Positions 10,900 to 20,000 of a stretch of 20,000 bases of DNA are shown in pieces. The DNA comes from Cryptococcus deneoformans JEC21 (Eukaryota > Basidiomycota > Tremellomycetes > Tremellales > Cryptococcaceae). Position 1 is the stretch's first letter. Every line of letters begins with the position of its first letter. The DNA lies in contig NC_006687.1 of the NCBI RefSeq assembly GCF_000091045.1, positions 1,035,001 through 1,055,000 of the forward strand. Reading direction: 5' to 3'. Made by a program: the position numbers and the translations under genes. The notes beneath the pieces were generated by a model that ran no database searches, was not told where the DNA came from, and worked only from the letters and a program-made list of their open reading frames with translations.

Positions 10900-12893
10900 A
10901 TGCACTCCCCGCCCCCGAACACACCCCTTACTCTACGGGCCATTCTCCTCACCTCATCTTCTCCACTTTCAGAGCCTAATCTTCCTTCCATTCGCTTCCG
11001 TATAACCCCTCACTTCCTGGTGCCTGACTGCATTATCTCTACATTGACTGATAGTTACAACATTGGACACTGTGTAGAGACGATAGTGCCAGTGGGTGGG
11101 CAAGTCGAAGTGGGCTTGACCGTGGACGAAGAGTCCTTAGCAGAGTGCGGAATACTAGTTGAGGGACCATCTTCAAGAGTGATAAGGGGTGTCATAGAAT
11201 CTTTCAGACTGGTGAGTAAATATACCAAGACTCTGTATTGACCAAAAATAAATACAGAATGCTCAGTCATTATCATTATCAACCATAGCGCCTATAGCAC
11301 AATCGCGGCATGATTCTTCAACTTTCTTACTCACTCCTTTATCATCCACGCCCAGCAATAATCTCCTTCTCACCCATATGATTCCCACAGGCCATCCAAT
11401 ATGCTATCTCAAACGTTTCGATGTGCATTGCTCTTGGACGATGACACGTACGGGTGGTGCATTGAAACGTCTACCTGAAGACGATGAGAATGAAGATGGA
11501 CAGGCTCAAGAGGATATCATCGATGATCTGATGATCCCCAACCATTATGATTTCGCTGTACCACATCAGATGGGGTCAAATGAAGAAGATGGTGGGCGAG
11601 TAGAGCTATTACTGGAAGATCAGCATCCTCGCAATTGGTTGGACGACCAAATCAGAAATGCCTGTCAGAAACTCCTATTGAAACACTTTTTACGGTGCGT
11701 CGTTCTGATCCTTATCATTTGTTCTTGGATTTAGAGCTTATCACGGTCTTAGGCGTTTTCCCCTCATCTTTGATGGAAGATTCACTGAGGTAAACTGAGC
11801 CTATTGAGGCTAATTGGATACTGACCTGAATTCTCTTTCCTTAGACACTTCCCAAGTACATTGTGCCTTCACAGCTGATATCATCAGTTTCTCATTTCGC
11901 AAGACTGTCTATAGCATACGATACTCCTCTAAGCCAGAAATTCGGAGAGATTATGGAAAAAGTCACAAGACAGCAACAAGAGTTCCTCTCTTTCAAAGTG
12001 GATCAAACAGTCAATCTCCCAGCTAGAAAGGATCGCAAACTGGAGGCAGCTCGAAAAAGGCAAAAACGATTGAAACAGGTAACGCAGGGCAAAAATCAAC
12101 TTGATGATACCCAGCAGGAGAAGGAACAGCCAGATGAAAATGACGCTACCGTTGAAATAAACAGACGAAAACAAAGGTATTTGGAACAAGTCAAAGCTTC
12201 AACAGACGCATCTGATAAGTACGGGATGAGATGTAAGGAACGGAGGATCAGCCGAATCATAGGAGATGCGATAGGACTCATCTGTCGTAGTGACTTTGAA
12301 ATGAAAAGGAATCGGAGTGGAAGACTGAGTGCTGCGGGAACGAAGGTTAATCACCTTTGCATTGCAAGGTAATTGAGCATAAGCTGATCCCACGTTAGTT
12401 TCGATATCCAACAGAAGACGACGCCCATCAGATACCACCTACATCTGATACTCAACTGTTCTTAACCTCTCGGACTAATCCCAACACAGCAAGTGATACG
12501 TCAAGGGATGAATCGTCCATTGAAGACACCTTGGCGGGCAGCATGAGCTATGAGATACTTGTGGACGGCCAAGAGGAGCGGCGTCCAATGCCAGGAGGAA
12601 ATGAGGAGAGTTTTGGGGAACAACGAAAGGATGAGGACGAGGATGTCGACGGCGAGTTTATCATGGACTACGATTTGAACGACGATCAGGAGGATGATGA
12701 TCTTCTTCCCATAGAATTATGGCCATTAGAAGAACAACCAGAGACGAGAGTAGTACAGTACGACAACCGATCAAAGAAGCCTGTGGCCATGCTCCGCGTC
12801 GAGCGTTTTGAAGATGATATAACAGTGGGAGATGGTGACAACAACGGCATGGACTTTGAAGGTTTAGAATTAGAGGCCACTTTTGTTGGTTAG
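10900..12893 (+). CDS. Hypothetical protein, acidic C-terminus, family not recognised
   Basis: Exons: 10900-11211, 11258-11694, 11753-11789 (or 11735-11789), 11845-12345, 12399-12893, giving 593 aa (599 with the alternative acceptor). All joins keep frame. I do not recognise a family. What can be seen: an N-terminal half with alternating hydrophobic segments that looks like a folded beta-rich domain (LRAILLTSS, IRFRITPHFLVPD, GQVEVGLTVDEE); an acidic patch (LPEDDENEDGQAQEDIIDD); the most conserved-looking block over exons 2-4 (NWLDDQIRNACQKLLLKHFL then RRFPLIFDGRFTE, TLPKYIVPSQLI); a Lys/Arg/Gln-rich probable coiled coil (RKDRKLEAARKRQKRLKQ); and a strongly acidic tail (DEDEDVDGEFIMDYDLNDD). 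No signal peptide or membrane span. The start is the ATG at 10900, with an in-frame stop 12 nt upstream. Basic then acidic segments suggest a nuclear protein, which is inference only. Confidence 0.72.
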
Positions 12894-13058
12894 AAGGAGA
12901 GCTCATATACAATGTTTGTACATGCATGCTTCGTAATTGCACAAAACATGAGCAAGCAGTGGAGCAGGATATACTGTGCATATCTGTAAAACAGTCATTC
13001 AACATGCATGGAAATGGCAGACACGTCATGAACGACAAGCAAAAAACAAGCAAAAAAG

Positions 13059-13064
13059 AAAAAA
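13059..13064 (-). terminator. RNA polymerase III T-tract terminator of tRNA-Phe
   Basis: On the minus strand, two nucleotides after the discriminator base, there is a run of six T, followed by a C and another run of six T (13052-13057). This is the expected Pol III stop directly behind a tRNA. Confidence 0.8.
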
Positions 13065-13065
13065 T

Positions 13066-13157
13066 TGGCGCCACCCGGGATCGAACCAGGGACCGCACGA
13101 TTGAATCTCGAGTTTCGGAACTTCAGTCGTGCGCTCTCCCAACTGAGCTATGTCGCC
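13066..13157 (-). tRNA. tRNA-Phe (anticodon GAA) with 19-nt intron
   Basis: The minus strand folds as a tRNA: acceptor GGCGACA/TGGCGCC, D-arm GCTC..GAGC, anticodon stem CACGA/TCGTG, T-stem CCTGG/CCGGG with loop TTCGATC, and discriminator A73. The anticodon loop carries 19 extra nucleotides at 13102-13120, inserted exactly one base after the anticodon (after position 37), the canonical place for eukaryotic nuclear tRNA introns. Removing them gives a 73-nt tRNA with loop CTGAAGA, so the anticodon is GAA (Phe). The intron contains TTC, which can pair with the anticodon as tRNA splicing endonuclease substrates need. A box (TAGCTCAGTTGGG) and B box (GGTTCGATCCC) are intact. One acceptor pair (5-68) is A-G rather than Watson-Crick. 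Confidence 0.96.
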
Positions 13158-13957
13158 TTCCTTGAAAATGCGAAAATGGGATTATTAGGTCACCGCAGAT
13201 CAAACATGCTGTGTCGTCATTTAATTCCCGTCGACGTGTGGTGTGCCTGGCTGCTCTGGTTGACTTTCGAGTTTTCTGTGAAAGTGGGAAGCATATGTTG
13301 TTGCTGCATCAGACGAAGAGGAAGATCGCTTTTTTTTTCTGGCTGGCTGGTTACTCTTTCCGTCCTACCTATACCACTGGCAGGAGTCTTCGCCACTGAG
13401 CCGTTCAAGCGGAAAAGAAGGGTGAAGGAGGGCTCGTAACTGCCTTCAAGACTCAACGAAGTTCACACTTCTGCAGTTCTATACCGGTGCACGGGCCCAG
13501 AATCACTCGGGGCCCTCTTTTCTGTGAGTGGTCTTTAATCTTACTACTACCGTCTTCTTCGAGGTGTGAGTCGGTGCTGCAGTATCTAGTTCCCCATATT
13601 ACCTTTCGAATCCATCAAAAGTTGCCACCATTCTTCCTCATTGCCACCCACATATATATATATATATATATATATATGGCCTCTGTATCTGCCTTTCCAG
13701 GATACTCTTGATATCCTTCCATATCCCACACCTCTTCCTACTTAATCTAAAGGTCCTGGGAATCATACATCATTGATATTCGGAATCATCTTGACGCTCC
13801 TTTGTCTCGTCTCGAGATCTAAGCGGTGTAAGCGGTGTCATCCCATGATTGCCCCAGTCATCCCATCTGACCCCTTTGGATTAATAGTTGACATATGAAC
13901 TGACCCTTTCTTCTAGCACTCGTACTTGCTTCATCAGAGCTGGATGTGCCTTGCAGA
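13158..13957. other. Long upstream region of the Ser/Pro-rich gene, tRNA 5' flank
   Basis: These 800 nt hold the 5' flank of the tRNA (which reads away to the left) and the presumed promoter and 5' UTR of the gene starting at 13958. Seen: a T9 run near 13330, an (AT)13 microsatellite at 13652-13677, and a short direct repeat (TAAGCGGTG twice) near 13820-13838. A 5' UTR intron is possible: GTAAGC at 13828 could be a donor, and the sequence just before the start codon (CTTGCAG, ending 13956) is a good acceptor. Small open frames here show no recognisable protein. I cannot prove that no coding exon lies here. Confidence 0.5.
13652..13677. repeat. (AT)13 dinucleotide microsatellite
   Basis: Thirteen uninterrupted AT units, about 280 nt before the start of the Ser/Pro-rich gene. 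The tract is self-complementary and likely length-variable between strains. Whether it affects transcription is unknown. Confidence 0.95.
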
Positions 13958-16900
13958 ATGGGAATTCTAACACGTATACGACGAAGATCATCCTCAGCAG
14001 CACAAACCCAGCGTCCTTCCTCTGCTTCTCCTTTGGCATCTCATCTCGTACCTTCAGCGACATCCGGCACTGCGACGGTTGCGCCTGATCCACCCTCCAC
14101 CGGGTCCGTGGGTTCACGAATACCAAAGAGGCCATGGAAAAAGAAGCATGATGAGGGGAGTTCTACAGGGAGCTTGAACAAGAACGGGAAGGGGAAGACG
14201 AAAGCAGAGAATGGTGAACTGCTTGGAGGCCCGAAATATGGAGACTTTTCGCCATCACTAGGGCCAGCTTCATCTCTCTCCGTCAGTAACGTTCCAACGA
14301 CTCGTGTGAATGGACCCTCTTCTCAGTCATCTTTGTCGCCACCCGGCAATGGTTCTCCAGCTGGGGACAGCAACTCAGTGCCATGCAGTAGTGAGAAGGT
14401 CGAAAAGCGGAGGCCCGATGTCAGCGAAATAAAGCGACCGACTAGCCGAACTTTCAAACAGGATGGAGGGATACTAGGAAAGCTCAATTTCGAGGTTGCG
14501 GGAGATAGACAGAGGAAGACGTCTAACTCGAGTTGGACGAAGGGCGTAGAAAGTATAGTGTCCAGTGGTTCACCTTCAGAATGGCCGAACGCTTCGATGT
14601 CCAATGCCAACCTCCCCTCAGAAAGCAATCCTGTTGTCACATCGAGTAGCAGAGCACTTACACCCGATCTAAATGACGACCAGAGACCAGCGCCGACACT
14701 GTCAAGAGGTAACAAGCGGGAAGAAGACCCTATAGAGGTTCTGGAGTCTGCGGAGAAGAAACATCGATTCTGGAAGGGTAAAGGAAAGTCCAATAGACAT
14801 TCGCGGGTCATGAGCGACTCATTTCAACTGGGCGGGGTACGTATTTCAGCTAGACGGGTAAGTTTTGGCGGTGCGCTAACATATTGTCAGTCCGAGCCTC
14901 CCACTCCAGGCAAAATCCCTTCTTCGTCAAGTGGGCCGGACTTGGCTAGCGTCTCTAGGAATTCTGTAGACCTCGATCAGCCTCATCCACAACAACTTCG
15001 CCGACCTTCATCGTCGTTCTTCCCCAACCCTTTCTATCGATCTCTATCTCGTGCGTCAGAAAGACCTTCGGCGGTCGAGGATGGCTCTTTCCAGTTGAAA
15101 AGTTTCCGCCATGTCTCGGGTATGTCTGATGTAGAGGGTGCGGGGAAACTAGAAGGGTATCTTTCTCATGTCAAACGGGAATCAGTTGCTGCTCTCAGTA
15201 TCGAACTACCAGCTGCGTCGACAGCCCCGGACTCTTCACTAACCTTCGCATCTCCTAAGCCGACCGCGGTTCCTCTGTCACGCCCTGTTAGCGTCGCTCC
15301 CTCCCTTGCTTCAATGGAGGATATGATGGTTTCTCCGAATAGAGTCAGTGTTGCTGCATTCAAAAAGGGACTTCGGCGTCCAAGCAATGGTCTGATGTCG
15401 ACGATGAGTGATATCGGACATGGGACCCCGGCTACTGGCTCTGGAGACGAGGACGACGACATCCCTCTTGGCAAGCGAATTGTCTCGCAACCTCTGCCTA
15501 GACAGACGAGCTCTCAATCATTGTTCAATATGCGCGATCCTGGTCTGAGCAATTCGGAAGGTGCGACATCTAATCCCATGCTCAAGCAACCGAAAAAAGA
15601 GACAAGTGAAAAGGAAGTCTCAAGCCAAGAGCCTTTGGTTTTCCAGGTGAAAGCATATCGCAGAACGTCAAGCGGTTTCGTGGTAAAAAGTCGAAGTCCC
15701 ATGGCAAGTAATCAGGACCTACCTAGCAGCCCCGTAAGCTCCCTGAACTCGCTGGCTACTGGCTTTCCTGGATCACTTCGCCCGACAGCCTTAACCAGTT
15801 CCGCATCTACCCGGACGCCTTCACCAAATGCGGGAGTCACCAACCTCTATGGAGCTTCACCTCCCACTACGGACGACAAAGAGCTTATGACAGATGGATA
15901 TTTTTCAGCAGGTGCTCCTTCTTCTGATCGGGTTGTGCAAAAGGGTCAGAAACCCTCGTCTCCGGTCACTTATCAACCCACCGAGGAACTTGCTAAAGCC
16001 GCCCTCCCCTCACCTCCTGCCACTGCACAGCAACCCTCTGTCGCGCCCATTGCAGAGCTTTCGGCAAATGTACAATCTAGTAATTCCCATCTCAAACGAC
16101 ATACACCCCCTCCTGTCCAGCATATCGACGTACCACGGCCTTCACACGATATTTCACCTACGCTATTAGCTCTTAATCTTCCGTTGCCTCCAGATCAGAT
16201 GCCCGATACCCCCCCCAAAGCGCCTTCGCCATTATCAGAGCTACCGCGTCGACCTACAGCCGGACCAGAAGGAAGTGCATCTCCTGGTACCCAAAGCAAG
16301 CGGATGTCATTATTGGAAGAGCCCATAAAGTACCTATCAGGGTTATGGGCTACACCGTCAGCTGGCGAAGATGGTTTTGACCCAGTGTTAGCTGTTGATT
16401 CTTTAGGTCGGTTAAGTGGAGATGAGCCTCAGTCGCCAACTAAATCAAATCGCCCAGGCATCACCTCTTGGTATGCCCCTCAAGACTTGCCTGAACGCCA
16501 AACGTCGGCCTCCCCGTCACCATTTTCATCGACAGAACGTATCCGTTCATCTCTTTCAGAGAGATTGGCTGGTGTCGCGACCTCTGCTATAAGTACAACA
16601 AAGCCTGGCCGCGGTTTACAGAAACCAGCCATGGAGAAACTTAAGACTAGTGCTGAGGAGCAATGTCCTGCCGATAATCACAAGTCACCGGTCAGCGATT
16701 CTACTGTGGCCCCTATTCCTCGATCTATTCCTCGACCTTTCTCAAGTTTCATAAAACCAGGACCAGTTCAGCCAAACCCCGCGATTGATGAGAACGAAAG
16801 TGATACCGAAGGGGGGACGAGCATGTCCACCCATCACTGTGAAAGATTAAGAGCGTCCTCGCTGTCGTCTCAGCAGTCTGTTAGAAGAGTACCTGGTGGT

Positions 16901-18526
16901 CCCCGACAGCCCGTGCGGCAAAGTCGCATCGTCTCAATGCCTATCACAAATTCTCATTTGGTTCACAAATCACCTGATCGTTGGCGTCATGTTCAGAAGG
17001 ATGACGATGAGGACGAGCCTTTAGCAAAGATCAAACATCGGTCTTCCAAGTCATCTCTGGCCATGGCTACCGCCGGAAAATCTCCATCCTATGGACAGAT
17101 TTCCTTGCCAACCCCTCCCACCAGTGTTACAAGTACAAGTATCGGCTCTTCGAGTCCTCAGGAGCGGCGTAAGCCCCTCATTGAGCTGGAATCAGCTGCA
17201 CCTGCCACCCCACAGTCTATGACGACACCACGACCACATGATTCCCTTTTACCTGCATCGTCTAGATCCTTTGACAAATCCTCTACAACATCTACAGGTT
17301 CTACGCCTTCGTCCGGCAAAGAATCGCTTCCTTCCCCTGTCAGGGCTCAAGTCAGGTTTGATAATCCTGAGAGGAAGTGGCCTTCTGGCTTTCAAAAGAA
17401 GAGGACGAGTCCAGAGATATCGAAAGATAATGTGAATGACAATGCAGTAGAAGTGTATGGAGAGAGACAAAGGCGTCAAGTAAGTTACCCGAACGCTAAT
17501 CGAAATCGAATCACTGACAATTTGTACGTAGGCCGAAAAATATAGTGGTGATAGTCGGCAGCGAAGACGCTCAGAGGGGGCGTTACAACATCCATCGCCT
17601 TATGACCCTCCTGTTCAGGCGCAGATGGGCATGCAGGAGGTGCCAGATCCACAAGATATGTCCCCAGAAGCATTTTTGTAAGCACGCGATTCATCATGAT
17701 GAAGTGTCACCGCTGACTTGCGATCAGCGCTTGGCAAAAGCATCAATGGCAGATGCAATACCTTGCGGCCGCTTATCGTGCATCTGAAGAAGAGTGGGAA
17801 AAGCAAAGTTCAGTATCAACGTCGATTCACAATCAGCCTTCTAACCAATTCATCCCTTTCCCCATGCAGCCCATGTCCATGTTCCCATCCAATGCGAATA
17901 TGATGGATATGGGTATGGGTATGCCAATGGGATATGGCTATTCAGCATATCCGCAATTACAAGGACACATGTTTAACTCTTACCTCAACATGCCTCAGAT
18001 GCAAGGCCAAGCCGATGGAGAAGGGGGCTGTAGTTACGGAATGGGAGCTCAATCAGTATTTGGTGGAGAATTTAGGCCACTCGCCGCCAAACCGTCTCAA
18101 CAGCAACAGTATAATCCTAATCCCCAAAGACGAGCATCAAGTGATCAACAGGGTGCCCAATATGGTAATCCTCCACAACCCCATCGTCATCAGGACGACC
18201 CTCGTCTGGCGGAGGGCCGGAGTGCATCAGCTTTGGGCATGTACGATAATGCAACTTCTCCCCCGACAATGTCCAAAAGACCATCGGGCGTGTTTAGAGG
18301 ACTGTTAGGAGAGCGGGAAAAGGTGGAATTGCAGCAAGAGATGGAACGACAAGCGCAGGAGAAGCTAGAGAAGCAAAAACAGTGGGCAAAGGAGAGGGCG
18401 AGAGGGAAGACGACTGAAAGTAGCAGCCCACCGCCCCCGTCAAGTTGGAGTAGAATGACTGGTGATTGGTCTGAAGGTGGCGCTCCGAGGAGACAAAATA
18501 GAAGCAGATCGAATATAGCGAACTAA
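13958..18526 (+). CDS. Large Ser/Pro-rich, mostly disordered protein; family not recognised
   Basis: Exons: 13958-14836, 14891-17479, 17532-17677, 17728-18526 (4413 nt, 1470 aa). I do not recognise a family. The first 1150 residues are very rich in Ser, Pro and Thr with many SP/TP sites, basic patches (RIRRRSSS; RIPKRPWKKKH; KKHRFWKGKGKSNRH) and no membrane span, so mostly disorder. The last two introns join to a denser C-terminal part: PEAFLAWQKHQWQMQYLAAA and YRASEEEWEKQ near residues 1200-1230, then a Met/Gly/Tyr/Gln-rich low-complexity stretch (MMDMGMGMPMGYGY), a Lys/Glu/Gln coiled coil near 1395-1432 (GEREKVELQQEMERQAQEKL) and a basic tail. This ending looks like the functional, conserved part. 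I chose the ATG at 13958 (A at -3); upstream in-frame sequence lacks an earlier ATG. The 54-nt first intron is stop-free, so its removal is inferred from splice signals. A scaffold or cell-polarity role is possible but unproven. Confidence 0.78.
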
Positions 18527-18875
18527 AATACGGGCAGTAAAAAATTTCACGCTTTCTACGATCAACGCACAATACGTATTACTTTTCGATGCCCATTTGT
18601 AGGACTATTGTATATAATAACAGTATCATAATCTCATGTTTCTCTTTCCAAAAGTTGATACGAGTGGTCACGCTATCATAAGGACCGTAGCATAACGACA
18701 TAGCATAGGTCGAGTTGGATCTTCATTTCATGCAAATTAATATTCTGTATCCAACTGGCAGATTTTTCACGTATGAGCCTACCTACACACGGAGTAATGC
18801 ATTGCTAGGGCCACGGAAAAAAATAAAAATATAATACAACCTCTGAAGACAACATCACGCTCCTCTTGCATTAGA
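18527..18875. other. Intergenic region between convergent gene ends
   Basis: These 349 nt lie between the stop codons of the Ser/Pro-rich gene (+) and the probable VPS27 gene (-). AT-rich tracts on both sides (TATATAATAACAG near 18609; AAATAAAAATATAATAC near 18820) are compatible with two polyadenylation regions. I see no gene or RNA here. Confidence 0.6.
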
Positions 18876-20000
18876 TCAAAGCTCAATCAACAAAGCTTCT
18901 TCTTTCTCCTCCTTTTCCAAACCTTTGGGTGCTTCTACGGGCGCATCTGGGAAGATGGTTGGGGGTAACGGTTGAGGGAAAGAGGCAGCGTTATACATTC
19001 CCGCGGGGAGCTGTGTTTGAGCAGCGTATTGGTTTTGCTGGGGTTGAGCCTGCAATTGGGATTGAGACTGTGTTTGAGTTTGTGCGGAAGCCTGGGGCTG
19101 AGGTTGGGGTTGAATCTGTGAAGCCGCATGCTCCTGTTCAAGCCCCGACTTGGCGCTTCCTACCGTTCCTTCCGACACATACGAACCTAAAGAGTCTGGC
19201 GGCGGAGCCGACGCGCCATACTGCATATCTTGCTGTGACGGGATTTCTTGTGGTTGAGATTCATACTGGGTTTGGGTTTGGGTTTGGGGATGGGAAGGGA
19301 TGTAAGAGTGTCGCTGGGGCGAGTTGGGGTGGGTGGAGAGATTAACAGGTGGAGGAGCGGAAGGTATGTCGACGGGTGCCGCTCCAGATGCGAACGGAGG
19401 AGCAGAGGCATATTGCTGCTGTTGTCGTTGAGATTGCTCGGCTACAGGTATAGGTGCACCATAAGTCATAGAAGCCTGTCTTTGCACACCAGCGGGAACG
19501 GGTGAAGAAACGGGCGGGACAACGACCGACGCTTGTCTTGCTAATCCCGGCTGAACATGCGATGGCGCGGGAGACCATTGGCTGTAAGGCGATGAATGGG
19601 ATTGTTGAGGGTAAACCCGTTCCTGGGGAGGAGAAGTAAAATTGGGAGTAGTATAAGGCATCGTAGGGTAAAGGGAGGGTGCGTGTTGAGCTTGGGCTTC
19701 GGGCTGAGGCTGAGGGGGTTGGTAGGCTTGTTGAGGAGGCACGAATGCTTGGTAGCCGTTAGGAGGGTATTGGCCATACAGCTGCGGTTGCGGCTGGTAC
19801 TGTTGGGTGTAGTAGCTCTGCTGTTGTTGATACCTCCTCGCTTGCTCTTCGTGCGCCCGTTTAGCAGCATAAGCCTGTTGTCCATCCAGAATTTGACCGT
19901 AGAGGTTGACAGCTTGGGACAGTTTATCTTGCATTTCCATCAACATTTCTGTGGTATTGTTAACGCAACTCTCTTGAGGCATAACAGGCGCTTACGTTGT
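18876..20000 (-). CDS. VPS27: Probable ESCRT-0 subunit Vps27/Hrs, C-terminal part (5' end outside window)
   Basis: Last exon 19948-18876; an intron lies at 19995-19949 (GTAAGC..TTAAC..CACAG), and the end of the previous exon is at 19996-20000. About 357 residues are visible. Vps27 with Hse1 sorts ubiquitinated membrane proteins on endosomes and recruits ESCRT-I. The exon opens with a short helix ([20 protein letters not shown]), then a long Gln/Pro/Ser/Tyr-rich disordered tail. Two features fit Vps27: a PSAP motif (19353-19364), the type that binds the Vps23/Tsg101 UEV domain, and an extreme C-terminal LLIEL (18879-18893), a clathrin box of the kind that ends Vps27. Two RQAS motifs lie in the middle of the tail. 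The diagnostic VHS, FYVE and UIM domains would be upstream, outside the window, so the name rests on linear motifs. Another Gln/Pro-rich endocytic adaptor is the main alternative. Confidence 0.62.
19262..19286. repeat. Short TTTGGG tandem within coding sequence
   Basis: About three copies of a GGGTTT hexamer, which on the minus strand encode the Gln-Thr alternation (HPQTQTQTQ) in the disordered tail of the probable VPS27. It is a coding repeat, with related Gln-Pro and Gln-Thr alternations near 19050-19110. Likely prone to length change. Confidence 0.75.

Noticed and set aside
13065..13439. Open frames of 124 and 79 codons across the tRNA gene
   Set aside because: They run through a well-folded tRNA and T-rich flanks and show no protein features.
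14323..15702. Long minus-strand open frames (up to 162 codons) opposite the Ser/Pro-rich gene
   Set aside because: Shadow frames caused by Ser/Pro-rich codon bias on the plus strand; no start context, introns or family features.
19262..19286. Telomere-like GGGTTT repeats
   Set aside because: Only about three copies, inside a coding exon where they encode Gln-Thr alternation; not a telomere or internal telomeric array.
1..20000. Mobile element, CRISPR array, prophage, toxin-antitoxin or secondary-metabolite cluster
   Set aside because: No terminal repeats, transposase or reverse transcriptase motifs, spaced repeats, or biosynthetic enzymes seen; gene content is ordinary fungal.

Overview
This is a 20 kb piece of a fungal nuclear chromosome. 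The evidence is many very short GT-AG introns (I place 28, almost all 46-73 nt, often with CTAAC/CTGAC-like branch sites), an intron-bearing tRNA, tight gene packing and protein families with fungal character. Gene style and protein resemblance point to a basidiomycete yeast of the Tremellomycetes (Cryptococcus or Kwoniella-like). That placement is inference from style, not from a database match.

Layout, left to right. (1) 1-4775 (+): 3' three quarters of a UBR1-type N-recognin E3 ubiquitin ligase, 5 exons in the window, 5' end outside. (2) 5260-8070 (+): complete DNA polymerase eta (RAD30), 13 exons, 715 codons, with Y-family catalytic residues, a PIP box and a UBZ finger. (3) 8276-10311 (-): BTB/POZ protein, 5 exons, 601 codons, convergent with RAD30. 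(4) 10900-12893 (+): orphan acidic protein, 5 exons, divergent from the BTB gene across a 588-nt shared upstream region. (5) 13066-13157 (-): tRNA-Phe(GAA) with a 19-nt intron. (6) 13958-18526 (+): orphan, very long Ser/Pro-rich protein, 4 exons, about 1470 codons. (7) 18876-20000 (-): 3' part of a probable VPS27 (ESCRT-0) gene, convergent with (6).

Exon joins were derived by hand. In every complete gene the exon lengths sum to a multiple of three. In the recognised families the joins restore conserved motifs that the unspliced frames break. The UBR1 reading frame appears to stop at 4458, but that stop lies inside an intron and the conserved C-terminal domain continues to 4775.

The genes are ordinary housekeeping eukaryotic genes, not an operon or a mobile or defence island. 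One loose link is that UBR1 works with the E2 Rad6, and Rad6-Rad18 ubiquitinates PCNA, which Pol eta reads through its PIP and UBZ elements. Whether their adjacency means anything is unknown. I found no transposon, CRISPR, viral or bacterial-type system. The parts most worth a second look are the two orphan genes, the Pol eta regulatory and motif details, and three stop-free in-frame introns.
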